In this document: positions 5,787 to 10,658 of the stretch, one piece after another | Layout: every line of letters starts with the position of its first letter | How positions within the stretch are numbered: the first letter of the stretch is position 1 | NCBI GenBank assembly: GCA_023396795.1 | Contig: JAEWUY010000028.1 | Coordinates: forward strand, 1 to 10,658 | Length of the DNA: 10,658 bases | Source: Bacillota bacterium | GTDB taxonomy: Bacteria > Bacillota_I > Bacilli_A > RFN20 > CAG-826 | Reading direction: 5' to 3' | The notes under the pieces: model-generated | Seen by the model: the letters and a program-made list of their open reading frames with translations, nothing else | The model's database searches: none | What the model was told of the DNA's origin: nothing | Made by a program: the position numbers and the translations under genes

Positions 5787-6968
5787 ATGAAAAAAGTACT
5801 TTGCTTAAACAAAATATCTCCGATTGGTCTACAAACCTTACCTCATGATTATGAAGTAACGACACAGATTGAAGAAGCTGTCGCTATTTTGGTTCGCAGT
5901 GCCGTTATGCACGAAATGGTTTTGCCTGATAACGTTCTTGCTGTCGCGAGGGCTGGTGCCGGTGTAAACAATATTCCTCTTGATGCTTACGCTAAAGAAG
6001 GTGTTGTCGTTTTTAATACACCTGGGGCTAATGCTAACGCCGTTAAGGAACTAACAATTGCTGGAATGCTTCTTGCCGCTCGTGATATTCACGGGGGAAT
6101 GAAATGGGTCGAAGCTAATAAAGGCGATGTTGAAATTAATAAGAGCATGGAAAAAGCCAAAGCCACTTATGCTGGAAGTGAAATTCAAGGCAAAACACTT
6201 GGTATTTTTGGTCTTGGCGCGGTTGGCTCTTTAGTGGCCCATGGTGCCTATGGAATGGGCATGAAAGTCGTGGCCTATGAACCATCGCAAGCGACGATTG
6301 AAAAAAACCGAAATCTTCTGCCTCCTAACATCGTAATCGTTGCCTCAAGTGACGAGTTATATGCTGTTGCCGATTACATAAGTTTAAACGTTCCGCTTTT
6401 ACCGGCGACCAAAGGCATGATTAATCGCGAGAGTATTGCTAAAATGAAAGATGGTGTTGTTATTGTTAACATTGCTCGCGATGCAATTGTTAATGACGAA
6501 GACATAAAAGTCGCCCTTGAAAGCGGCAAAGTTCGTAAATATGTTACCGACTTTCCTAACTATGCGACCGCGAACATGATGGGTGTCGTTGCCATTCCTC
6601 ATTTAGGCGCCTCCACCAAAGAAGCCGAAGATAATTGTGCAACAATGGCAGTAGCCCAAATTGTTAACTATTTAGAAAACGGAAACATCGTTAATTCGGT
6701 TAACTTTCCGAACATCGAATTAGGTCCTAAAACTGATGCGCATCGTATCGTTTTGCTTCATGAAGCCGTTGAAGGTATTTCCGGACAAATTATTAAGGTA
6801 GTTGAGACGCGGGGTGTTGTCAAAAACATCGTTAGTAAAGTCAAAGGCAACCTTGGGGTTACGCTTGTTGATTTTATTAAAACAACTGGCGAATGTTCTG
6901 ATGGGGTTTGTCTTGGCGATTCACTCGCAGAAATTCCTGGTCTACTGCGGTTACGCGTTATTCATTAA
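5787..6968 (+). CDS. serA: D-3-phosphoglycerate dehydrogenase with divergent C-terminal ACT-like region
   Basis: A 393-residue D-2-hydroxyacid dehydrogenase that oxidises 3-phosphoglycerate with NAD to 3-phosphohydroxypyruvate, the first step of serine synthesis. RAGAGVNNIP (55-64) and NTPGANANAVKELT (77-90) mark the substrate domain, GIFGLGAVG (139-147) is the dinucleotide loop, and VNIARDAIV (227-235) holds catalytic R231. IPHLGAST (270-277) holds H272. Before it stands YVTDFPN in place of the E-bearing segment of E. coli SerA, as I recall for the Firmicute type. Residues 318-393 occupy the ACT-domain position and end in the usual GLLRLRVI. However, the segment LLHEAVEGISGQIIK (323-337) lacks the Asn/Pro-Gly serine-binding pattern. 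I chose ATG 5787 because AGGT (5774-5777) is 9 bp upstream; an in-frame TTG at 5781 would be too close. It is the last gene of the operon. Confidence 0.95.
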   Translation: MKKVLCLNKISPIGLQTLPHDYEVTTQIEEAVAILVRSAVMHEMVLPDNVLAVARAGAGVNNIPLDAYAKEGVVVFNTPGANANAVKELTIAGMLLAARDIHGGMKWVEANKGDVEINKSMEKAKATYAGSEIQGKTLGIFGLGAVGSLVAHGAYGMGMKVVAYEPSQATIEKNRNLLPPNIVIVASSDELYAVADYISLNVPLLPATKGMINRESIAKMKDGVVIVNIARDAIVNDEDIKVALESGKVRKYVTDFPNYATANMMGVVAIPHLGASTKEAEDNCATMAVAQIVNYLENGNIVNSVNFPNIELGPKTDAHRIVLLHEAVEGISGQIIKVVETRGVVKNIVSKVKGNLGVTLVDFIKTTGECSDGVCLGDSLAEIPGLLRLRVIH

Positions 6969-6974
6969 TTAAAT

Positions 6975-7025
6975 AAAAAACACCGGTCAAATGCGTAATA
7001 TGATTGCAAATCTGGTGTTTTTTTT
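6975..7025. terminator. Bidirectional terminator between serA and arcC
   Basis: AAAAAACACCGG (6975-6986) pairs with 7012-7023 over 12 bp including one G.T wobble, with a 25-nt loop. The right side runs into T8 on the plus strand, and the left A6 gives a U-run on the minus strand. It therefore suits termination of both convergent genes, whose stop codons are about 70 bp apart. Confidence 0.8.
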
Positions 7026-7037
7026 ATGTTTAACGAC

Positions 7038-7958
7038 TTAGGATTTTATGATTGTTCCGGTCTTTTCAAGAAAAGCTTCTTTGGCTCTTTCAAGTGAAGA
7101 AATAATCGCTGTTTTACCTTTGTTTTCTTCTAAAAAGCGAACGCAAGCTTGGACTTTAGGAAACATACTTCCCTTCGCAAAATAGCCTTCTTCCGAGTAT
7201 TTTTTAATCTCTTCAATTGTTACTTTTTCAAGCCTCTTTTCACCAGGCTTTTTGAAGTTGATATAAACGTTATCAACGGCTGTTAAAATAACAAGATAAT
7301 CAGCGTTGACTAAGGCTGCGACTTTGGCACTGGCATAGTCTTTATCGATGACGGCAGCGATGCCTTCAAGGTGTCCGTTTTTATAGATAACAGGAATGCC
7401 ACCTCCCCCAGCACAAATGACGACATGTTGATTTTTAATCAGTGATAAAATCATTTCTTTTTCGACAACATCAATCGGCAGTGGTGAGGCCACGACACGA
7501 CGATAGCCACGACCGCTGTCTTCTTTCATGACATAACCTTTTTCTTGTGTAATAATTTCTGCTTCTTCTTGGCTATAAAACGCCCCAACTGGTTTGGTGG
7601 GATTTTGAAATAAAGGATCATTTTCATCGACGACCACTTGTGTGACAATAGTAGCGACGTGTTTACTAATTCCTTGTTTAGCTAATTCGTTATAAATAGC
7701 GTTTTGAAGGTGAAAACCAATATAACCTTGACTCATCGCTCCACATTCAGGGAAAGGCATATCGGGAGTTGATTCAGATTCGTCAAACGCCAAATTAATC
7801 ATGCCCACTTGCGGACCATTGCCGTGGACGACAATCACTTCGTGACCTTGTTTAATCAAAGCAACGATAGGTTCAGCGACATTAACGAGTAATTTCTTTT
7901 GTTCTTCGGCATTATTTCCGAGGGCGTTGCCCCCGAGTGATACGACATATCTGCTCAT
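7038..7958 (-). CDS. arcC: Carbamate kinase
   Basis: A 306-residue amino-acid-kinase-fold enzyme that reversibly transfers the phosphate of carbamoyl phosphate to ADP, making ATP and carbamate (ammonia plus CO2). Motifs in order are SLGGNAL (7-13), HGNGPQVG (45-52), SQGYIG (76-81), CAGGGGIPV (182-190), VIDKDYASAKVA (203-214) and GSMFPKVQA (263-271). All are typical of carbamate kinases, and length is normal. The ATG is preceded by AAGAAGGA (7965-7972 on the plus strand). It stands alone, without arcA or arcB, so an arginine deiminase operon is not indicated here. It diverges from a molybdenum-hydroxylase operon, an arrangement recalling the E. coli yqeA-mocA-xdhD purine cluster. I infer ATP recovery from carbamoyl phosphate made during purine or similar N-heterocycle breakdown, but arginine or agmatine catabolism encoded elsewhere is possible. 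Confidence 0.95.
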   Translation of the reverse strand: MSRYVVSLGGNALGNNAEEQKKLLVNVAEPIVALIKQGHEVIVVHGNGPQVGMINLAFDESESTPDMPFPECGAMSQGYIGFHLQNAIYNELAKQGISKHVATIVTQVVVDENDPLFQNPTKPVGAFYSQEEAEIITQEKGYVMKEDSGRGYRRVVASPLPIDVVEKEMILSLIKNQHVVICAGGGGIPVIYKNGHLEGIAAVIDKDYASAKVAALVNADYLVILTAVDNVYINFKKPGEKRLEKVTIEEIKKYSEEGYFAKGSMFPKVQACVRFLEENKGKTAIISSLERAKEAFLEKTGTIIKS

Positions 7959-7970
7959 GTTTTTTCCTTC

Positions 7971-7992
7971 TTGTGCTTAATAATGTGCACAA
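7971..7992 (-). promoter_or_regulatory. Operator-like dyad at the arcC transcription start
   Basis: TTGTGC (7971-7976) and GCACAA (7987-7992) form a perfect 6-bp inverted repeat with a 10-bp A/T-rich spacer. It spans roughly +1 to +23 of the predicted arcC transcript, directly before the ribosome binding site. It could be a repressor operator or a 5' mRNA hairpin. Confidence 0.45.
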
Positions 7993-7999
7993 CAATATA

Positions 8000-8028
8000 A
8001 TTATACGCCTCCATGTAGTCCCCGACAA
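8000..8028 (-). promoter_or_regulatory. Promoter of arcC
   Basis: Read on the minus strand, TTGTCG (8028-8023, 4/6) and a perfect TATAAT (8005-8000) are separated by exactly 17 bp. The predicted start lies near 7993, giving a leader of about 35 nt before the ATG at 7958. Confidence 0.7.
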
Positions 8029-8036
8029 TGGCTAAC

Positions 8037-8088
8037 AGCGCATGCGCGCTCTTGTCATCAGCGCGCCTCACGCGCTCCTACACGTGTA
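8037..8088. promoter_or_regulatory. GC-rich cluster of inverted repeats between arcC and mocA
   Basis: Three dyads lie in a row: AGCGC-ATGC-GCGCT (8037-8050), AGCGCG-CCTCA-CGCGCT (8060-8076) and the palindrome TACACGTGTA (8079-8088). The inner arms GCGCGCT (8044-8050) and AGCGCGC (8060-8066) can instead pair with each other over 7 bp. The first two dyads share the pattern CAGCGC...CGCGCTC. The stretch is far richer in GCGC than its surroundings and sits between the two divergent promoters, so it is a candidate regulator-binding region. Confidence 0.5.
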
Positions 8089-8095
8089 TAATGGC

Positions 8096-8136
8096 GCAAA
8101 TACGCGTTTGCATTGAAAGCCTGCAACCTTTATAAT
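8096..8136 (+). promoter_or_regulatory. Promoter of the mocA-xdh operon with overlapping dyads
   Basis: A perfect -10 TATAAT (8131-8136) lies 17 bp after TTGCAT (8108-8113, a weak 3/6 -35). The -35 is embedded in two overlapping dyads: GCAAA (8096-8100) with TTTGC (8107-8111), and TTGCA (8108-8112) with TGCAA (8122-8126). A weak -35 covered by symmetrical sequence suggests control by a DNA-binding regulator. Its identity is not readable. Confidence 0.5.
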
Positions 8137-8140
8137 TTAG

Positions 8141-8191
8141 TTGTTGTAAACACCACGAAGAACATCGCGGTCGTGATTATCAACAATGTTG
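8141..8191 (+). other. Structured leader of mocA
   Basis: TTGTTG (8141-8146) can pair with CAACAA (8181-8186), enclosing CACGA (8154-8158) paired with TCGTG (8171-8175). The downstream arm can alternatively fold as CAAC-AAT-GTTG (8181-8191). It does not match any riboswitch class I recognise. The remaining leader to the AAGGAGT (8214-8220) shows nothing further. Confidence 0.3.
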
Positions 8192-8227
8192 AAAATCATG
8201 GGCCGATATTAAAAAGGAGTAAACTTG

Positions 8228-8806
8228 ATGACCCAAGGGATTATTCTAGCGGCCGGTTACTCAAGCCGCGCTGAGACTAATAAATTGCTGCTTCAGCACG
8301 AAAACAAGTTTTTACTTGCTCACGCTATTGAAGGCATGCTCCCCTTTGTCGAGCAAATCATCGTTGTAACTGGCCATTATCATCAAGAAATTAGTCAAGT
8401 TATTAAGAATTATTCAAAAGTCACCATTGTCTATAACCCCAACTATCCTAATGGAATGTTTACTTCCGTTCAAGCGGGCGTTGCTTGTGTTACTGGTGAT
8501 TTTTTTGTTTTACCAGGCGACTGTCCATTTGTCAGTCCCTCAACTTATCAAAAATTATTGAATGGAACAAAAGATATTCGTGTTCCCGGTTATAAAAATG
8601 AAACAGGTCACCCCATCTTCCTTAAGTATTCTTTAAAGGCTGAATTGCTCAGTGAAGCACCAAGTTCGAACTTGAAAGTATTTCGTAATCGCCACGATTA
8701 TGAAATAATCAAGACAGAGGATTCCCAAGTTTTGATGGATATCGATACACCTCGTGACTATCAAGCTTTAGATAAAAAGCGAAAGGAAATAAAACATGGA
8801 AGCTAA
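8228..8806 (+). CDS. mocA: Molybdenum cofactor cytidylyltransferase-like nucleotidyltransferase
   Basis: A 192-residue NTP-transferase (MobA-like) domain protein. The nucleotide loop is LAAGYSSR (7-14) with K19 downstream. LPGDCPFV (95-102) supplies the metal-binding acidic position, GHP (127-129) is the substrate-side motif of MocA/MobA proteins, and DIDTPRDY (171-178) is the typical C-terminal element. MocA attaches CMP to molybdopterin-Mo, making the MCD cofactor used by xanthine-dehydrogenase-family enzymes, and this gene directly precedes such an enzyme. It resembles E. coli MocA (YgfJ), which lies in a similar purine gene cluster. ATG 8228 is preferred because AAGGAGT (8214-8220) is 7 bp upstream; TTG 8225 is too close. 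It overlaps the next gene by 11 bp. A MobA-like guanylyltransferase is possible but disfavoured by context. Confidence 0.82.
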   Translation: MTQGIILAAGYSSRAETNKLLLQHENKFLLAHAIEGMLPFVEQIIVVTGHYHQEISQVIKNYSKVTIVYNPNYPNGMFTSVQAGVACVTGDFFVLPGDCPFVSPSTYQKLLNGTKDIRVPGYKNETGHPIFLKYSLKAELLSEAPSSNLKVFRNRHDYEIIKTEDSQVLMDIDTPRDYQALDKKRKEIKHGS

Positions 8807-9590
8807 TCGTTATTTACGACCTGCAACCTTACAGGAGGCTTATCAAATCCTGTCAGAAGACGCAAAAAACGTTCTTCTCGGTGGCGGGCTCTGGCTTAAA
8901 AAAGCAACACCATCCGCGAATGCTTTAGTTGATTTAAGCGCTCTTGGCCTTGACGACATTAAGGATCTTGGAGATGCCATTGAAGTTGGGGCTATGGTCA
9001 GCCTTAGAGATTTTGAACTTAGTCCGTTACTAAAAAATATTCAAGGCGGCATTTTGATTGAGGCCGTGAGTCAGATTATGGGTGTGGCATTTCGTAATGG
9101 CGCGACCATTGGCGGTTCTGTCGCTGGCAGGTTTCCATTTTCCGACATTATAACCCCCTTATTAGCTCTTGATACAAAAGTCGTATTTTATCCCTATAAA
9201 GAAATGAGTCTTAAAGACTTTTTAAGTTTCAAAGGTCGAGTAAGCGATATTTTGACGCACATTGTTATTAAAAAAAGCAAAGGTCCGTCTTTCTTTAAGA
9301 AAGTTAAAACAACCGCTCTTGATTTTGCCGTTATTAATGTGGCAATTGCCAAGATTAATGAAGAATATCGAATTGCGATTGGAAGTCGTCCGTCAGTAGC
9401 CTCTTTAGCCATCAAAGCTATGGAACTAGCTAATAATGGGCAAAAACTAAATGAAGAACTTATCACCAAAATTGCTGAACTTGCATCTGAGGAGCTTCTA
9501 TTTGCCTCGACTGGTTCTGCTAGTGTCGAATACCGAAAAGTGCTTGCTAAAACATATGTTAAACGTGGTCTTGAGGAGGTTAGTAAATAA
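8796..9590 (+). CDS. xdhB: Xanthine dehydrogenase-family FAD-binding subunit
   Basis: A 264-residue FAD-binding subunit of a molybdenum hydroxylase. It passes electrons from the [2Fe-2S] subunit to NAD or another acceptor. The start YLRPATLQEAYQIL (6-19) and LLGGGLWL (27-34) form the first FAD pyrophosphate loop, where relatives often have AGGTdL. The second loop is RNGATIGGSVAGRFPFSD (100-117), followed by IITPLLALDTKVVFY. STGSASVEYRKVLAKTYVKRGL (238-259) ends the C-terminal CO-dehydrogenase-flavoprotein-like domain. Length is close to that of E. coli YgfM. AAAGGA (8782-8787) lies 8 bp before the ATG, and the start overlaps mocA by 11 bp. The stop overlaps the next start by one base, indicating translational coupling. 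The substrate of the complex is not determined by this subunit. Confidence 0.9.
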   Translation: MEANRYLRPATLQEAYQILSEDAKNVLLGGGLWLKKATPSANALVDLSALGLDDIKDLGDAIEVGAMVSLRDFELSPLLKNIQGGILIEAVSQIMGVAFRNGATIGGSVAGRFPFSDIITPLLALDTKVVFYPYKEMSLKDFLSFKGRVSDILTHIVIKKSKGPSFFKKVKTTALDFAVINVAIAKINEEYRIAIGSRPSVASLAIKAMELANNGQKLNEELITKIAELASEELLFASTGSASVEYRKVLAKTYVKRGLEEVSK

Positions 9591-10042
9591 TGAAAGTTAA
9601 TTTTAACTTAAATGGTCAAAATGTTAGTTACGATATTAATCCTGGTGAATATTTAGCTGACACTTTAAGAAGTCATTCCATTTTATCAGTCAAAAAAGCG
9701 TGTGATGAATCAGCTTGTGGAGCGTGTACGGTCTTGCTCGATGGTCGACCAATATTATCTTGTTCGTATTTAAGTGCTCGAGCGGAAGGAAAAAACGTCA
9801 CGACTGTCGAAGCTGTGCAAGACGATGTTGATGAAATTAGCAATTTCTTTGCGGATGAAGGTGCGGATCAATGTGGTTTTTGTAATACCGGCCTCGCTCT
9901 TACTATTCTTGCTTTAAGAAATGAACTTAAAAATCCGACTGATGAAGATATTAAGCATTTTGTCGTTGGTAATTTATGCCGGTGTTCCGGTTATCAAGCC
10001 CAGTTTAAAGCGATTAAAAAATATTTGGAGGCTCATAAATGA
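9590..10042 (+). CDS. xdhC: Xanthine dehydrogenase-family [2Fe-2S] subunit
   Basis: A 150-residue iron-sulfur subunit with two [2Fe-2S] clusters that carries electrons from the molybdenum centre to FAD. The N-terminal plant-ferredoxin-like domain has C38-x4-C43-x2-C46-x11-C58. The C-terminal helical domain has C95-x2-C98 and C130-x-C132, in QCGFCNTG and LCRCSGYQ. All eight expected cysteines are present. CNTG stands where most relatives have CTPG. Length is typical of stand-alone subunits, whereas in some relatives, such as E. coli XdhD, this domain is fused to the molybdenum subunit. GAGGAGG (9573-9579) precedes the ATG by 10 bp, and the start overlaps the previous stop (TAATG). The gene ends in TGA within ATGA of the next gene, which also shows that TGA is a stop codon in this genome. 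Confidence 0.95.
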   Translation: MKVNFNLNGQNVSYDINPGEYLADTLRSHSILSVKKACDESACGACTVLLDGRPILSCSYLSARAEGKNVTTVEAVQDDVDEISNFFADEGADQCGFCNTGLALTILALRNELKNPTDEDIKHFVVGNLCRCSGYQAQFKAIKKYLEAHK

Positions 10043-10658
10043 AAACAAAAGTTGTCAATCAAAAAACGCCTTCAGTTGACGGCAAAGGAATTATGATGGG
10101 TCGTCCGGCTTTTACGGATGATTTAGCCGAACCTAATTCTTTAATTGTCAAAGTTTTAAGAAGCCCTCATGCTTTTGCTAAAATTAAGAATATTGATGTA
10201 TCGAAGGCTAAAGCCTTACCTGGCGTAGAAGTTGTCTTGACACATCACGATGTTCCTCGTAAATCATTTACAAGAGCTGGCCAGGGCTATCCTGAGCCGT
10301 CTCCTCATGACAAATTTATTCTCGACGAATATGTTCGCTATGTTGGTGATGAAGTTGCGTGTGTAGCAGCTGTCAATGAGTCTATTGCTAATCAAGCTTT
10401 AAAACTCATCGAAGTCGAATATGAAGTGCTCGAACCGGTTTTGGATTTTGAAACAGCTTATGAAAATAAGAACATTATCCATCCCGAAGAAGGCATTCAT
10501 GAAATGTTTCCGATTGGTTTTGAACCAAAGAAAAATGTCGCGGCAGCCTATGAAATGCATATTGGTGATGTTGAGGCATCGCTATCAAAGTGTGATGTCG
10601 TAATTGACGAAACTTTCTACACTCAAGCTCAAGCTCACGCGATGCTGGAACCCCACAC
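10039..10658 (+). CDS. xdhA: Xanthine dehydrogenase-family molybdenum-binding subunit, N-terminal part
   Basis: The first 206 codons of the large molybdopterin subunit, cut by the window edge; family members are usually about 750 residues. MGRPAFTDDL (20-29), VLRSPHAFAKI (39-49), FILDEYVRYVGDEVACVAA (93-111) and IEVEYEVLEPV (124-134) belong to the N-terminal a/b-hammerhead domain. QAQAHAMLEPH (196-206) opens the molybdopterin-binding domain. The GRPAFTDD start resembles the XdhD-like branch more than classical xanthine dehydrogenase, by eye only. GGAGG (10027-10031) is 7 bp upstream, and the ATGA overlap with xdhC indicates coupling. It would hydroxylate a purine or other N-heterocycle at the molybdenum centre. 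The residues that set the substrate, the active-site Glu, and any sign of selenium use lie beyond the window. Confidence 0.9.
   Translation, partial: MKTKVVNQKTPSVDGKGIMMGRPAFTDDLAEPNSLIVKVLRSPHAFAKIKNIDVSKAKALPGVEVVLTHHDVPRKSFTRAGQGYPEPSPHDKFILDEYVRYVGDEVACVAAVNESIANQALKLIEVEYEVLEPVLDFETAYENKNIIHPEEGIHEMFPIGFEPKKNVAAAYEMHIGDVEASLSKCDVVIDETFYTQAQAHAMLEPH

Noticed and set aside
6399..6602. Minus-strand open frame inside serA
   Set aside because: Antisense to the conserved catalytic region; no ribosome binding site.
8037..8088. CRISPR array or tandem-repeat locus
   Set aside because: There are only two imperfect short copies and no regular spacer structure or cas genes.
8114..8127. Possible cre site TGAAAGCCTGCAAC in the mocA promoter
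   Set aside because: It fails several fixed positions of the consensus, including the central CG, unlike the clear site at 1978-1991.
8225..8227. TTG start for MocA one codon upstream
   Set aside because: ATG 8228 is better spaced from AAGGAGT, and relatives start just before the (I/L)LAAG strand.
8137..8227. Purine riboswitch upstream of the molybdenum hydroxylase operon
   Set aside because: The conserved core loops of purine-sensing riboswitches are not present; only short generic stems are seen.
9194..9469. Minus-strand hydrophobic open frame inside xdhB (91 codons)
   Set aside because: It looks membrane-like only because it is antisense to a charged, Leu-rich coding strand; there is no start signal.
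10040..10042. TGA read as tryptophan (Mycoplasma-type code)
   Set aside because: TGA ends a full-length [2Fe-2S] subunit and overlaps the next ATG with its own ribosome binding site; tryptophans seen elsewhere are TGG.
10421..10603. Plus-strand open frame in another phase inside the molybdenum subunit
   Set aside because: The in-phase reading from 10039 is clearly the real gene.

Overview
This is a low-GC, Gram-positive-type (Bacillota-like) chromosomal segment, probably from an anaerobe. The reasons are strong AGGAGG-type ribosome binding sites, a DegV-family protein, a CcpA-type catabolite-responsive element, A/T-rich promoters, and a SerA of the 390-residue clostridial/erysipelotrichal type. 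TGA acts as a stop codon: one gene ends in it, inside an ATGA overlap. The genus cannot be named from the sequence alone.

Left part (1-1963). A 5'-truncated SGNH/GDSL-hydrolase remnant runs off the left edge on the minus strand. It is followed by two single-gene units on the plus strand: an NADPH-dependent FMN reductase-like flavoprotein (336-893) and a DegV/FakB-type fatty-acid-binding protein (1020-1901). Each has its own promoter candidate and a downstream stem-loop.

Centre (1964-7025). Four closely packed plus-strand genes form an amino-acid operon: NADP-type glutamate dehydrogenase (gdhA), a DUF1015 protein, phosphoserine aminotransferase (serC) and 3-phosphoglycerate dehydrogenase (serA). 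GdhA makes the glutamate that SerC spends, and SerC returns 2-oxoglutarate to GdhA, so the operon couples ammonia assimilation to phosphoserine synthesis. No phosphoserine phosphatase (serB) is present. The DUF1015 protein sits among the serine genes and carries a DGNHS motif reminiscent of the ParB/sulfiredoxin superfamily, which includes a free-serine kinase, so it is the most interesting unknown here. The operon promoter has a near-perfect cre site between its -35 and -10 boxes and a leader of about 95 nt with two hairpins, one of which would cover the Shine-Dalgarno sequence. A bidirectional terminator ends the operon.

Right part (7026-10658). Carbamate kinase (arcC, minus strand) diverges from a tightly overlapping plus-strand operon: mocA (molybdopterin cytidylyltransferase-like), a xanthine-dehydrogenase-family FAD subunit, a [2Fe-2S] subunit, and the start of the molybdenum subunit, cut by the window edge. 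Together these point to a molybdenum hydroxylase acting on a purine or related N-heterocycle, with carbamate kinase recovering ATP from carbamoyl phosphate at the end of such a pathway. The 269-bp divergent spacer holds both promoters and an unusually dense, GC-rich group of dyad symmetries.
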